Shown: positions 1-12,303 of the stretch, in pieces
How positions within the stretch are numbered: position 1 is the stretch's first letter
Layout: each line of letters starts with the position of its first letter
Source of the DNA: Thelephora terrestris
Taxonomy: Eukaryota > Basidiomycota > Agaricomycetes > Thelephorales > Thelephoraceae
Direction of reading: 5' to 3'
NCBI GenBank assembly: GCA_015956445.1
Contig: WIUZ02000007.1
Span: 248,001 to 312,000, forward strand
DNA length: 64,000 bases
Notes under the pieces: generated by a model
The model's input: only the letters and a program-made list of their open reading frames with translations
Databases searched by the model: none
Told to the model about the DNA's origin: nothing
Program-made: the position numbers and the translations under genes

Positions 1-2
1 AC

Positions 3-429
3 ACCGTCCGGACGTTCAGCATCCGTCGTAACGAAAAGATCGCCGTCCATGTCACCATCCGTGGTCCCAAGGCTGAGGAAATCCTCGAACGTGGCCTCAA
101 GGTCAAGGAGTACGAACTCCGGAAGAGGAACTTCTCTGAAACTGGGAACTTTGGGTTCGGTATCCAAGAACACATCGATCTTGGTGCTCGGTATGATCCA
201 GGTATCGGCATCTTCGGTATGGACTTTTACGTGGTGATGGGCCGACCGGGAGGACGTGTGGCCAAGAGGAGGGCCAGAAGGAATCGTATCGGCTTCCAGC
301 ACCGAGTAAAGAAGGAGGATACCATTGCTTGGTTCAAGCAGAGGTTTGATGGTATCATCTTGGTGAGGCACCTCCGCATATAATGTACACATCGTTTGCT
401 GACCGCCACTTTCTCTACAGGCCAAGTAG
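3..429 (+). CDS. RPL11: 60S ribosomal protein uL5 (RPL11), 3' part
   Basis: The open frame enters from the left edge and encodes the C-terminal two thirds of ribosomal protein L11 (uL5), a large-subunit protein contacting 5S rRNA at the central protuberance. It is recognised from family strings such as [20 protein letters not shown] and [16 protein letters not shown] and from the basic stretch [10 protein letters not shown]. The unspliced frame would end in a VRHLRI tail. A good 58 bp intron (GTGAGG...CTACAG, 363-420) instead gives GIILAK and a stop at 427-429, matching the short GIIL-type tail of eukaryotic L11. The start codon and first exons lie outside the window. The identification is very secure. 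Confidence 0.95.
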
Positions 430-1713
430 GTTTTTGTACTTTTGTAGGTCGTGTGTTGTCTATGTTATCGCTGCCACCACTGCACACCGCTTTGAAAGCA
501 TATGCCAAATCATGCGACATTTCGGAGCGACGTGATTCCGCATGACTTGACAATCCCGCTTCACCGGAGATAGTGATGATTCCTGGTTTAGTGTAGGACC
601 CAGGGCGCGTGAACCTAAGATAGTTGCGACTATAACTGCAGAAGAAGGGTGAAAGGACGCCAGCCACGAGCTACGGGGCTGTGCCCATTTGCGTACAGCA
701 TATACGGCGGTGGTACACCAGCCACCCGAGATGGCGGGAGTTCCTTCGACCGGGCGAGAATAGGGTGGGCTCGGATAATGGAATAAGGACCCTGTTTGCC
801 ATTCACCTGGCTCCCGGGCCCGTCGTCCGACATGGTATCTCAGACACTTGACGTTAATAATCGTCAGAGTGGGTCGTGGGGGTTGCACATTCTCACAAAA
901 CATATAGTTACGAAATGCCATTACGTTCTTCAGAACAGGACTAGGGTTTACATGAGCAGGAAGAACGTCTAGTAGCCGGAGATGGCAAGCTAGAAGGTCC
1001 CCCATGACCCCGCTGAACGCTTTAATATCGTGCTTTGAATTCTGCAGTAGATCAGTAATCCGGTGATGATTGGAGTTTCACGCTTTCCGGGACTAGCAGA
1101 CGTTGGACGACACGGAAACCCGCTGAGCACGATGAGGGGTTTCGTGACGGTGGCGCGGATCTTTGCCTTGAGGCTTGAAGTTGTCAGGGATCTTCCCATC
1201 TTCCGTCACGGTTTCCGTTTCGTCGAGCTGATTTCATGGACGGTCAAACGATTCGCCTGCTCAGTGTTCTCGTATGACTGCCATACCAGTATCTTATGAT
1301 CATGTTCAAGGGGGAGATATCACTGGGAACCTTCGATATCAAGAGGATGAGCCGGACACGTGTTGTTTGTTCCTGACCAGCCCCAAATGGCAGCACAAGC
1401 GCGCGTGGTGGCTGCACTTTCCTGCCCAGGCCCGCTGAGTGCGAGAGTAGAGTGAGCGAAAGTGAATATCTTCTCTTAACTCTTATCTACCACCAACCCT
1501 TTCCCTTTCTCTCAAATCCCCATCGCTCTCAATTACCACCAAATCTCACACCAATCCAGGCGCTACCCACCTCGCCTTCTCAAAACGAACCCTCAGATCA
1601 AACACGCGCACCGGCCCTTTTTCTTTTACATTGGCCAATTGCCCTTGTCGCCCTCCCCCTACCTCAAACTTCGTTTCAAGAAAGAACCTGAGAGCATTCT
1701 TAGCATTGCTATC
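430..1713. other. Gene-free stretch with pyrimidine-rich leader
   Basis: About 1.3 kb between RPL11 and the RanBP3-like gene. The longest open frame (460-1005, minus) has no recognisable motif, no typical intron borders and low-complexity-free but unfamiliar sequence, so it is not called. From about 1480 to 1700 the plus strand is strongly C/T-rich, as is usual in fungal promoters and 5' leaders just upstream of a start codon. Confidence 0.6.
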
Positions 1714-4374
1714 ATGTTGGACGACGATAAGTCAACTTTGAACGGTGAGCGCAGCTACATGGATCTTATCTTGCGTTTTGGGAAAGTGGGAACGAAACGC
1801 TAACAAATGGGCGCCGCGTTGCCTCCCCTGCCCTGCATTCTTCCTCTCAACCCACCTCCGTCTGGTCACGGTGTTTCCCTCCTCCCAGATCTTCCACCCA
1901 CCTATTGTCGTCGTACCGTCATGATTGATGCCCCAGTATCAGCCGAAACACCCTCCAGGAAAAGAGAGCGGGAGATCTCTCAAGAGCCTATGACGCCATC
2001 CGTGGTATGTCTTTTCGTCTATTCCGTCCTTCACCCACCACTTCCTGTCCACCCTTTCCCTCCCTCCCTTCCACCACCTGCGCTTCTTTCCTCCGCTCTC
2101 TCTGCTTCGTTTAGTGAAAGTGTATGGCTAACACGAGGTCCGATCGTCTTTCCCCTGCCCTCATTCCCGCTTCCCGCCTACCCCTTTTTTTCTACCGCCA
2201 GGAGTCTTCTTCTCTCTTGGACGGCGAAACACCTTTATCTCCCCGACTATCCTCTTCACGATCTTCCCGACCGTCCCCGAAGAAAGGCCGCCTCTCTGGC
2301 CCGGGCACCCTAGGTAAAACTACGGAAGAGGAGCCACAAGATTTAGATCCTTCAGAGACCACCAACCATCCCTCCGGACCCATGACTGACCCCGCTGCTG
2401 TCGAAGAAGTTGGCGGGGATAAACACAAGATGGTGATTTCAGTCAGTGGATCTCCCCCTCACGAGACTAAGATGAGACAGATCAGTGAGGGCGTTCATGG
2501 GATTGAGATGAAGAAGATAGACGCGGGAGATGGTGGTCGCGTGCCCGCCTCAACTCCATTCCCAACTACCGAGGACACTGCCTACGAGGAAAAATCCGCC
2601 AAACCTGAGGAACCTCTCCCCTCGGTCGCCGTTCTTGAACCTGACCTCGCCAAACCCGAGACTATATACGTTGCTGAGCCATCAGCCGTTATTGACGATC
2701 CCCCCGTGCCAGTCGATAGACCGAAACGCGCTTCTGCAGATTACCTTCTACCATTTCCTGCCACGAGGAGGGGATCGGATGCTTCGGGCGAACAGGAGAA
2801 GGGATTAAAGAGGAAACTTGGGGACCGTGCAGTCAGCGAGAGCAGGGAAGCTGAATCTGTGGGCAAGAAGGCTTCAAAGAAGGACGTTATGGATGCGGCC
2901 ACTTCGTGCGCTATTGGAACCAAACGCTCTCGCGACGAGGAAGATAGGGATCCAAATCCGAAAGAAGCAAAACGACCATCTCCTCCGCCTGAGGAAACCG
3001 TCAAACCGGAGGCTGAAAAGCCCCCAGTCGCTTCCTCTTCCAAAGTAGTATGTGTTTGCCTCGGATTCGGGCAGGTTCGGTTAGTTAACGTCGCACAGGT
3101 CGGCTTCATGGCATATGCAAACATTAGTCCATTCATGTCTCCTAGAAAATCCTCAAGTTCTGAATCCTCAAAGAGACCGAGAGAAGATGCTGACGAGGAC
3201 GCGAACCCACGAGATGCCAAGCGTCCCTCACCACCACCGGACAAGAAACCTATCGAAGAACCGAAGCCAACCACGTCAGGGGGCGGATTCCTGGCGTTCT
3301 CCTCCACCACGAAATCACCATTCGCATCTGTCAAAGGTTCCAACGTGTTTGGGACCACTTCCACCAAAACTACCGCCCCGCCGTCACCGTCACCATCCCC
3401 ATGGTCCGCTGGTGTGCGTACGCCCTTGACTCCTTCCCATGACCAAACGCGACCCGTGTTCGGGTCCACATCTTCGCCATATGTGCGTCCCGGATCCCCC
3501 GGTCTAGCATTCGGCAGAAGCAACTCCCCTTCACCCCGAAAATTGCACAACGTTGGAGGCGTCAACAAAAACACTAGTGCCTTTTCTGCGTACGCCACCA
3601 ACGGGTTTAGTGGCTTCTCCCCGGCTCCAAAGACTACTAAGGCTACTGAGGATAACGGGAAGAAGCGGCAAGGCAGTCCCGATGGGAGTGAAAAAAGCGA
3701 CGAGGAGGATGCATCTGATGAGAAGGAGAACATGAGCTTCAGCGAGCGTCTGAGGACACAGAGAGACGACCAAGGAAGCGGGGAAGATGAAAAGCCAGTG
3801 CTGACAGAACAAGAAGGTATGCCATGCTGCAGCGTCTAATGAGTTATACGCGAAGTGACCGATCTGCCGTCTTTCGTAGTGGTGACCGGGGAAGAAGATG
3901 AAGAGACGGTCTTCCAAGTGCGAGGGAAACTGTTCGCATTAAGCGAGCAGAACCAGTGGAGCGAGAAAGGAACCGGTATGCTCAGGCTCAATGTGAGGAA
4001 ATCAGACAGTAAGGGCGCTAGGCTTGGTGAGTGGCGTGTTGTCGGATCTCCTTGACATGACATCCTGTGCTGATGGATCATCTCCGTGTCAATCATGATA
4101 GTGATGAGGAAAGACGCAGTCTACACTTTGCTTTTGAACGCGACGCTCTTCAGGGGTATGAAGTGCTCATACGCACCCCAGGATCAGCGATACCTGAGGT
4201 TCAGTACGTTCGATCAGACTGGTTCTCCAACGCACTACAACCTCAGGGTGAGTGTCACCTTTTCTGTTTTTGGTTTGCCTCGCGACAGATCAGTGCTGAT
4301 TAGTGGCTGCGCAGCTTGCTAATGCAAAGATCGCGGGTGAATTGTTGGAGGAGATCACCGACCATATCCCCTAA
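1714..4374 (+). CDS. YRB2: Ran-binding domain protein, Yrb2/RanBP3 type
   Basis: Predicted 687-residue nuclear protein with a C-terminal Ran-binding domain (about residues 571-687). In this family it acts as a co-factor of exportin Crm1 with RanGTP. Proposed exons: 1714-1744, 1889-2004, 2202-3047, 3099-3816, 3880-4026, 4102-4247, 4315-4374; all phases agree. The domain reads VVTGEEDEETVFQVRGKLFA, then WSEKGTGMLRLNV and RLVMRKDAVYTLLLN, the RanBP3 form of the fold. Upstream is a long acidic/basic disordered arm with Lys-Arg clusters likely to serve as nuclear signals, and several FG-type spots (VFG, AFG). A GFMAYA...SPF string before them fits Yrb2 relatives. The 51 bp intron 3048-3098 keeps frame and has no stop, so it can be mistaken for exon. 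The first two exons are the least certain; ATG 1921 is an alternative start. Confidence 0.85.
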
Positions 4375-4905
4375 AGCGTCTTTGCAACTAGGAATGACGA
4401 CTATATTTTCACTTTTATTTTCAGCTTTGTTTTCTTTCTTGCAAGTCCTGGGACCAAAGCCAATGTATCTACATGCACGCAGAAGGTCTGGTTGCCGTTG
4501 CGAATGATCCGATGTCACGTGGTGACTCCGGGGTACAACTCAGTGGCTCGCCCAATCTGTCGGGTCTCACTATCGAAAACAAGAGGCACCGGGTGGAAAA
4601 GTAACCGCGACGTAGTTTTTGTGGGACACTTCGCGTCCGTCTCTTTAATGTTAGATGCCAAATTATCGCATGAGACCCCCAGGTTCAATAAATCGAGAAA
4701 ATTGTTGGAATGTGAAATTGGAATTACATCGGGTTTTGAGCCTGAGCGTCTATTTGATCGATATCGTAATTTCGGAAGCTTCCCATCATATTTCGCGTCC
4801 TTTTCCTTCTCCCACCACCACGTCCGCCTTCATCCTCGCTGCTCCTGTCGTCTCCGTCCCTGTCGCCAGTGTCCACCGACCACTCACAGCCCTCGACGGC
4901 CGACT
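4375..4905. other. Intergenic region, 3' flank and promoter
   Basis: 530 bp between the RanBP3-like gene and the Rxt3 gene, both on the plus strand. It starts with T-rich sequence after the stop codon and ends in a C/T-rich leader (about 4790-4890) ahead of ATG 4906. No gene or RNA was recognised. Confidence 0.5.
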
Positions 4906-7900
4906 ATGAACGTCTCCGCTCTCTTGCAGGAATCTCCCTCGGGCGATTTGCGCAATAGACAGCATGCACAGAAGCAACAACAGCAACAGCAGCAGCAACC
5001 CCAACCTCAACTCGTCCCGCAACCTCATCAGACGCACGATAGACGGACTTCCTTTGACTCCGCTCGAGATCACGATCCGAAAGACCGCGAGCGAGAACGA
5101 GAGTCGGACTCACATCGCAACCGAGCCTCCAGTATCCCGTCGCGACAACAGATTGACCCCCCTTTCCATATCAATAACTCAATATCGAAGCTGAACCAGC
5201 CATCGCATGGCCCGGCACTTGGAATTGGCTATCCTAACGATCACCCACCATCACGGGCGTCCCATCATCAATTACCCCCACCCTCCTCGCTTACCGGAGA
5301 CTTATCCGATTCTAGCGCCAGATTGCCTCCTCCGAGGTGAGCATTTCTTTTCTATGCGCCTTTTATCACATTCCCGTCTCTGGCATATCATTCCTATCCC
5401 GCGTGACGAGGGGAGTGATATGATCTAGGGCGTGTTGATGTTGTCATCATTCAAAACCTTAATGTTCGAAAAATGCCCTTCTGGCGTTACTGACGCGCGC
5501 GTGACACAATTATCATGCAGGGATCAACCGCCACATTTCCCACCTCGCGAACGCGAACGCGAGCCCCCACCTCCTTTCCATTCGCATCATGAGCGACCCC
5601 CGCCTCCCCCATCGAGCGGACAACAAGCGTTTGGGATTGATGGTCGACACCACCCGTCACACCCAAGACCATCCCAAGATCGACCACTTCCGATGCAATT
5701 TATGCCTCCTTCTCCAATGGATTATCCGGCGGATAGGAACCTGAAACCCCTGCCGAAGCCGATCAACGCTCATCCTGGGGGTTCACACCCGTTGTTCCCT
5801 ACGACCGTCTCCACCAGACCGAACAATGGACCCCCTTCATATCCTCATCCAAGGCCCAAATCTCCTGTTCAATCAAATTACTCGGAGCAGTCCTCAATGT
5901 TTGATGGTCATCATTTGCCCTTACCTCCCCCGCCCCCGCCCCCTCCTCATTCTCAGCACCCAAGATCACGGGCAAGTATCATTGGACAGGCCTCACACCC
6001 ATCCAGTAGCCGTTCGTCACCCGCCATGGGAAGCCTCCCACGTTTGGACGATCACCTACCTCACCCCCAGAACGTGGGAGCCCAGATGTCCCAATCGGGA
6101 AATCATGTCGGCCCGGGGTCCTCCCTGCCAGGTCTACACCATCCACCTTCGTCCTCGTCCCCCAGAACACAAAACAAGATGACCACTGGGCCGGTGGCTC
6201 CCGCATTGCCCAATCCGAGCTATTTCCCCAAGCCTAATGGCTCTCCGACACGAGAACCGCGGGAAAGAGACCGCGAATATGAGCGGTGGGACCGTGAAAG
6301 AGATAGCGAGCGCGAGCAGAGAGAGCGATCCCGAGAAATCATGCATATTGAACGGGGTGAGAAAGTTTCACGGAGTGGAGCGACTCGTGGAATGGTGGGG
6401 TATCCAGACTTGAACGGTGGACCTCCACGTCAGAATGTCAGTCGGGAGGAGCGAGAGTGGGAGAGGCGCCGTGAACGTGTGGCAGGGGCGGAGCGGGAGA
6501 GGGAGATGCAGATGAGGAAGGAAATCGATCTTAATCCCGGCTTTTTATCTCGAGTTGGTCCCCCTGCACAACGGAACGAACACCCCTCAAGTGATCACAT
6601 CCTATCGCGAAGTCAGCAACAGATGCATCCTCCACACCTGCAGCCCCACCACAACAACTCTCAACAATCACATGTCGTGCATGGAGGCCATCATCACCAC
6701 CACCACCACCACCATCCCCGCGGTTCGGCCTCGAAGGGTAAAAACAAGGACCTGGGTTCCCACAAGAACCAGAATGCAAACCCTATCGTTGTCGTCGAAC
6801 ACCATCACCAACAACACTCCATACCCCATCGCCCACCCCCTCATTACAACGAGCCGCCATACAAGCCTTTACCATCGCCCAAAACAGGACCAAACGACCT
6901 TCCTATACCCCCCATGAATGGGTCTGGACTCTCACCTCTGGATCACTTTAATCAACACCACCATCATAATCAACGCACCGCTCATCTACATCATTCACAA
7001 TCCCTTCCCAATCTTCCACCTCCGAGCATCATCACCCGACCTTCGAGCCCGCAAGTCTCCCACCCTATACACCTCTTCCCTCCTTCTGCACCCGAGCCAC
7101 TTGTCTCTGGCGTTCACCTTGGCGTTTTCGTCTACCCGAGGTTACCTTTTCCGTTCTTCGACTTTCCTGAAAAGGTTATTGTCAACGTTGACAAGGATGG
7201 TGTTCTGGTACCTGACGAATTTTTGTCGAACGAGAACAACGATCCTATCAGGGCCGCTATGCTGGATGATATGGTGATCCTAGAGAGGGAAGTGGACCGT
7301 GAAGTGCGGGCTACCATCATCCTTCCCTGGGGTCTCCTATACGATGAGCTCCCGACTATGTCCTCAAAAGGAGAATCTGGTTGGAAGGGATTGAATCTGT
7401 GGGGTGGAGGGATCATTCCCCGTGGAGGTACAACGCCTGCAGAAGCGCAGCCCTCTGGTCCGACAATCGGTGGCCGACGGGTCTACACCGACGATTCGGA
7501 TCTCGTTTTGTGTGTGTTACATTCGGGGTTCGTGAGCATGGGTGGGATGAGGAAGGCCAAGGCAAGCGGGATGAGCATGAAGATTGAGGTGAAGTTGACC
7601 AGGGAAGGGAGGTTCGTTGGGGGGTTCGGGTCTATGTATCATGGAGGTCATCCTGACAAAGGGAGAGAAGGAGGGTTGGAAAATGTAAATGGTGCTGGTG
7701 GGAACGAGGAAGATGGGAGGAGGATGTTGAGTGGAGGGTGGGGTAACGGTCACGATGGAGCTGGACTGGAAATCCTTGCTGTTGAGTTTATCCAGGTGAG
7801 TTGTAAAAACTTGGACCGTCCCGGGCTTGGGAGACCTGATGTACCTTAATATTAGGGCTTGTCTTATTCTGGGGGTTTGTGGAACAGGAAGCAAAGGCTG

Positions 7901-9190
7901 AAGGAATACGCTGAGAGGAGACTCGTCGTTTGTCAGTCTTCCCTTCCCTCCATCGGCAAACGAAAGCGTGCGCAGTGTCGGCGGTTGGCTATTCTTGGTG
8001 GCAAGCCATATCGCGGATTGGATTCTAGAGTTTGGTATGATATCAGTGGGCATGATACGAAGTGGATGGATCGCAATTCGCTGGTTTTCTCTCAGTCTGG
8101 GTCACCAACGTGCGCATATACCTTGGTTTTCCTCATCTGAGGCTGACTTTCTTTGTGCAGGTTCAAGTATAACCCCGTTGCGTTGAAGAGCGCGTTACTT
8201 CCCTCACTCTCGGAGGACGACAGACTGGTTTCGCGGTCAAGGAAGAGGCAGAGACTTCATGTTAATGGTGCTTCGACGGATCCAAACGCCCCTAAAGATG
8301 ACTTGGAATGTGGAATCGTGTTGGAGACATTGAAGGAGTGCTTCCTTGTTGTCCGGCATGGCAGGAACGCTCAATCGACAGGAGTGGATGGGGCGAATGA
8401 GGTTGCTTTCGAGACACCAACGTTCACAATATCGTTGATCCAAGGAGAAGTTGAGGTCATGGGAGGCGTTGCGACGTCAATTCCTGCTACGGCGACGAAC
8501 TTGGAGGACCTCACGCCCGTTTCTGAGGCACCGAGGTCGCCAGTCCCAGCACCGGAGCAACCTACCAGCGAACCGTCGCCTGTGGAACCGCTTCCTTCTG
8601 TGCCGACCCCACAGGAAATGAAGCAGATGGCACAAGACCCGGAGCGGGGACGGTCTCCCTCGGTTGTGGACATGGAACTCGACACGCCGGTGTCTGTTAC
8701 CCCTACTGCCACTGCGGGGCCTGTTATCCCTGTTTTGGAGATTAAGGCTTTGCCAGTCACGGGTGGGCCTGAGGAGCGTCAGGACGTAGCCTCACAGGAT
8801 GCGAAACCAGTAGCATCTGGTGACAAACCGCAACCCGAGGCCAAAGTTCTGCCCACTTCGAGGAGCAATTCCGTTAATGTCGAAGCTCTGTCCAAGCCTC
8901 CTTCTCCAACTTCGGTCACAAACACCGAGACTGCACGCGCTGAGCTTCCTCCTCTCACGCCTGCTCCCGTATCCGAGCCAGATGCCCAGAGCTCGCCTCA
9001 GGTCAAGTTCAAACTGCAAATCCTGCAACGAAACATCCGCGGGGAGGACCTTGTCTTTGGGGATGACGGTCTTGGCGTTCTCTCTGCAGATATGAACCCC
9101 CTGGACAACACAAAGAAGGGCTGGCTCATAGAAACTCCACTATGGAGGAGGTACAATGGCAGATTTTCTGACTGTATCATAGTTTACTGA
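4906..9190 (+). CDS. RXT3: Rxt3-domain protein (Rpd3L histone deacetylase subunit)
   Basis: Predicted 1329-residue protein from exons 4906-5336, 5521-7795, 7856-8109 and 8161-9190; phases agree. The central Rxt3 domain (about residues 675-920) is seen in VFVYPRLPFPFFDFPEKV, GRRVYTDDSDLVLCVLHSGF, MKIEVKLTREGRFVGGFG and a closing GLWNRKQRLKEYAERRLVV. Rxt3 is a subunit of the fungal Rpd3L/Sin3 deacetylase complex that represses transcription. The N-terminal 670 residues are disordered: a polyglutamine run from CAA/CAG repeats near 4976-5000, proline runs, Arg-Glu-rich helical stretches near 6250-6520 and a nine-His run near 6690-6714. The C-terminal 300 residues are Pro/Ser/Glu-rich. It is far larger than yeast Rxt3 because of these arms. 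The upstream ATG was chosen because it opens the exon that splices in phase at 5521. Confidence 0.8.
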
Positions 9191-9421
9191 GCGTGCGCTT
9201 TTCTATGTTATCATTATTGCTTATGCTAGTTTTCGTAATTTGACCATCTGAACGAAACGGGAGGGCAACCGAGACGCGGTCACGTGCTCTGGGTTGACAT
9301 AGACTCGTGTCGCCTTCATCGTCCACGAAGGGAATCTTTCTCAACGCTCGCCACGCCTTTTTCCTTTCTCCGCCCCGCCGAGTCGTGTCCTCCCTGTCCA
9401 GAGTGGCAGAATAAGAGAGGA
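9191..9421. promoter_or_regulatory. Intergenic promoter of ADIP-like gene
   Basis: A 231 bp gap between two plus-strand genes. It must hold the 3' end of the Rxt3 transcript and the promoter of the next gene. A C/T-rich block at about 9330-9400 precedes the start codon. No specific binding site can be assigned. Confidence 0.4.
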
Positions 9422-12303
9422 ATGTCGTGGACAACTACAGATATGTCTGCCACAAACACAATGGATGCGGACGGGAACTCCGAGATGAGCTACACTTCTA
9501 GCCTGCAATACCTGAACTCTCAACTTATCGCGCACGGGTTTGCGTACAACCCCGGGATCTCTCTGGATGGACTTTCGATGCAGAATATGGAGAGTGTTGT
9601 GAAGGTGTTACTCTCATTGATGAATCAACGCGTGGTGCGTTTTCTGTGTTTGTTCTTGGTTTCCGGTTTGTGGTTAACGACGTTACGTGGGATGATTGGT
9701 TTCTGGATCACGTCTTTTGGGTGTTGTGGCGCTGTGCTTTAGAGGGACATGGAGAGGATCGATGAGCTGAACACGAACGCGAGGACTACGGGTTACGATA
9801 ACGATAGGCTACGGTCTATGCACCAGACCGCGGTAGAGGCAGCCGGGAACGCAGAGAGGGAGATGAATGTTTGGAAGTCTCGAGCGTCGTATGTTTCACT
9901 CACCTCCTAACCATCTACGTACGCTTACCTCCTTGCCACTTCGAAAGGGCTGCGGAGAAGGTGACGGAAACCACGGAGAAAAAGTTCAAAATCCTAACTC
10001 AAGAGAACCAACGTCTCCGAACGACGCTTCAGAGCGTACGTCTCGGCGCCCAAAACGAAGTGAAGAAGTTCGAGAAAGAGAAGAATAAGCTCCTTGAACG
10101 ACTTTCCAAAATCGCCGACTCGAAACAGACCACGACTGCTCAATTCGTTTGCCCGAACCTGGATGTCAGCGCGACGCAGGGTAGGTTCGAGAAGGGGTAT
10201 CTTGATATCGCTTTGGAGGACGCTGAGAACGCGAGGGTGAATCTCGCCGAAGAGAACGATGTGCTAAAGAAGTTGGTTGTGGATTGTGCGAATGGAGCTC
10301 AGGGGTTGTTGCATAGGATTAAGTATCGTGGTGACGAACGACATATGGTTGACGAGGTAGGAGATTCTGCTCGGACAGCAACCTTCGGCGACGAGCTGAT
10401 CTCGTATCAGCCCACTCCTGTGACCGAGGCACAGTTGTTCCCGTTGGCCCCTATGAACGCCGCCCGGGAGGCATTCAAGGGAATCTTGCACGCTGTCGAC
10501 GACGCAATAGAGAAACGACTGGATAACATCCCCGATTCCAACGATCCACATAACGCTGACGTTGCCAAGCTTAACGCTATCGTTCAAGATTTGCGAAACG
10601 AACTTGGTAAGCTATCACTCCTCTTTGAGCTTGTGCTTGATCTAAGGCATCGCTTTTTCGCAGATCAAGCGAGATGCCACACCTCTGATTATGCCAGTCA
10701 AGCCCGATCACTCGTGGACAAGTTCATAAAGGGCCAGGATTCTTCACGCGTTCTTTCGAGTCCTCCAGACGTGGACTCGGAGCCAACGTCGATGGAGAAG
10801 AGGCGGTTGCAGGCTGAGCGTGATGAACTCAATGAGGATCGTCGTAACCTCACCGAAGCCGCCTTGAAGCTTGGCCGGGAGAGGGCAGCGCTTGAGGTTC
10901 AGCGGCTAGAGTTCTTGGAGGATCGACGGGCGTGGGACGTCAAGAAGATGATTGATGACCTTCCGCCTTCACCCAAAGCCACAGGAGCGCCCACGTCGTC
11001 CACGATTGTCAAGTCTGCGTTGAAGAAGAAGCTGGCTTCTCCTTCACGCAGGAAATCGAAATCCCCGTTGAAACCCCAAGTCTCGAAACAGAAACGGAGA
11101 ACGTCAATTGTTGCGGGGGCTAGCAAAAAAGGGAGGAAGAGCGTCAAGTTCGGTTCCCCTCCCAAGAAAGTAGCTCCGATGCAGACGTTGGATACCGAGC
11201 TAATCCCTCCTTCACCACCCCCGCCCTCGAGAGAGACCATCGCCCGCATGACGAGTGTGGAGGATCTATTGGCTTCTTGCACGCAACCAAAGGAACTGGT
11301 GACTACAGAGTTTGTCCTCCCTCCGCGTTCGCCTCAGTCATCACTACCCCCACCTCCGAAACCCACAAGTCGCGCTCCTCCTCCCCCCTTCAAACTTTCC
11401 GCCCCATCCGTCACCCCCGATTATTCACCATTGGACCACGCCCCACAGCCTTCTACGAGTGACGCACATCAGCTCCCTCCAAAGTCGCCTAGTCGACCGT
11501 TCCCTGTTGCCAAACCGTTTGCTCAACGGATGATCCACGCATACTCTCCCGTCAAGCCTAGTCCACTTAGTCGAGTTCTCACGGCCTACAGCGCGTCACC
11601 TCCTCGCGAACTTCCGGTCGCCTCTTCTGGGAATTCTGAAGATCCCTTTGACTCGATGGCAGTGGATAGTGCCGTTGAGAAGCGAGCACCGCTCGCTACG
11701 TTGATGGAGGAGGATTGGGCTAAGCCGTTGGAGGATCTTGGGAAAGGCAAAGCGGCAGAGAAGGAACTGACGTTGGAAGAGGAGTTGGGGATTCCGATGC
11801 AAGTCGATGCAGACCCTCCCCTGAAGGCCAAGAACACGCCCATGTCACCGAGAAAGGTGAAACCCCCCGCGACTAAGAAAACGACTACTGCGTCTGCCGC
11901 CTCCAAGTCGAAGCCAAAGGTCGAAGCCAAAAAACCTGTGACTATGACTACAACCAGGGACAAAGGCAAAGCGAAAGTCACGGAGAGCAAGGCCCAAGAG
12001 AAGGTCCCTGTGAAACCGACCACAAGGACTCGGACTGCCACGGCCGCTGGACTGGATAAAGAAAATACTGTGGCGAAGCGACAGAAGCTCGACCCTCCAA
12101 CATCACCCACTAAGCCACCACCACCGGCAGGGAGTCGAGTGACGACGAGTAGTAAAACTACGACGAAACCTCCACCGCCGAGGACAAGACCGCGACCCGG
12201 GGTCACTGGTGCTACTACAAGTAGTACTGCTCGGAGCACTGGTACGACGACCACAACTAGAGCTGGAATGAGGCGTGTTGCCGCGCCTCAACCGAAACGG
12301 TAG
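9422..12303 (+). CDS. Afadin/alpha-actinin-binding (ADIP/Msd1)-like coiled-coil protein
   Basis: Predicted 885-residue protein from exons 9422-9634, 9743-9888, 9948-10606 and 10664-12303. The first 200 residues fit the ADIP family: YLNSQLIAHGF, LDGLSMQNMESVVKVLLSLM, then RDMERIDELN and a long coiled coil ending KEKNKLLERLSKIADSK. Relatives include animal SSX2IP/ADIP and fission yeast Msd1, which anchors microtubule minus ends at spindle poles. A second helical region, rich in Arg/Glu, lies near 10790-10950. The last 450 residues are Ser/Pro/Lys-rich and basic, with short SPxK/R motifs resembling kinase sites. The 57 bp intron 10607-10663 is in frame and open, so an unspliced reading adds 19 false residues. 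The family call is good; a microtubule role is inferred only from homologues. Confidence 0.8.

Noticed and set aside
460-1005. 181-codon minus-strand frame downstream of RPL11
   Set aside because: No recognisable motif, starts and stops without promoter or splice context, and composition like the surrounding intergenic DNA.
2741-3733. 330-codon minus-strand frame opposite the RanBP3-like gene
   Set aside because: It lies antisense to a coding exon whose frame carries the recognised protein; it is a codon-bias shadow.
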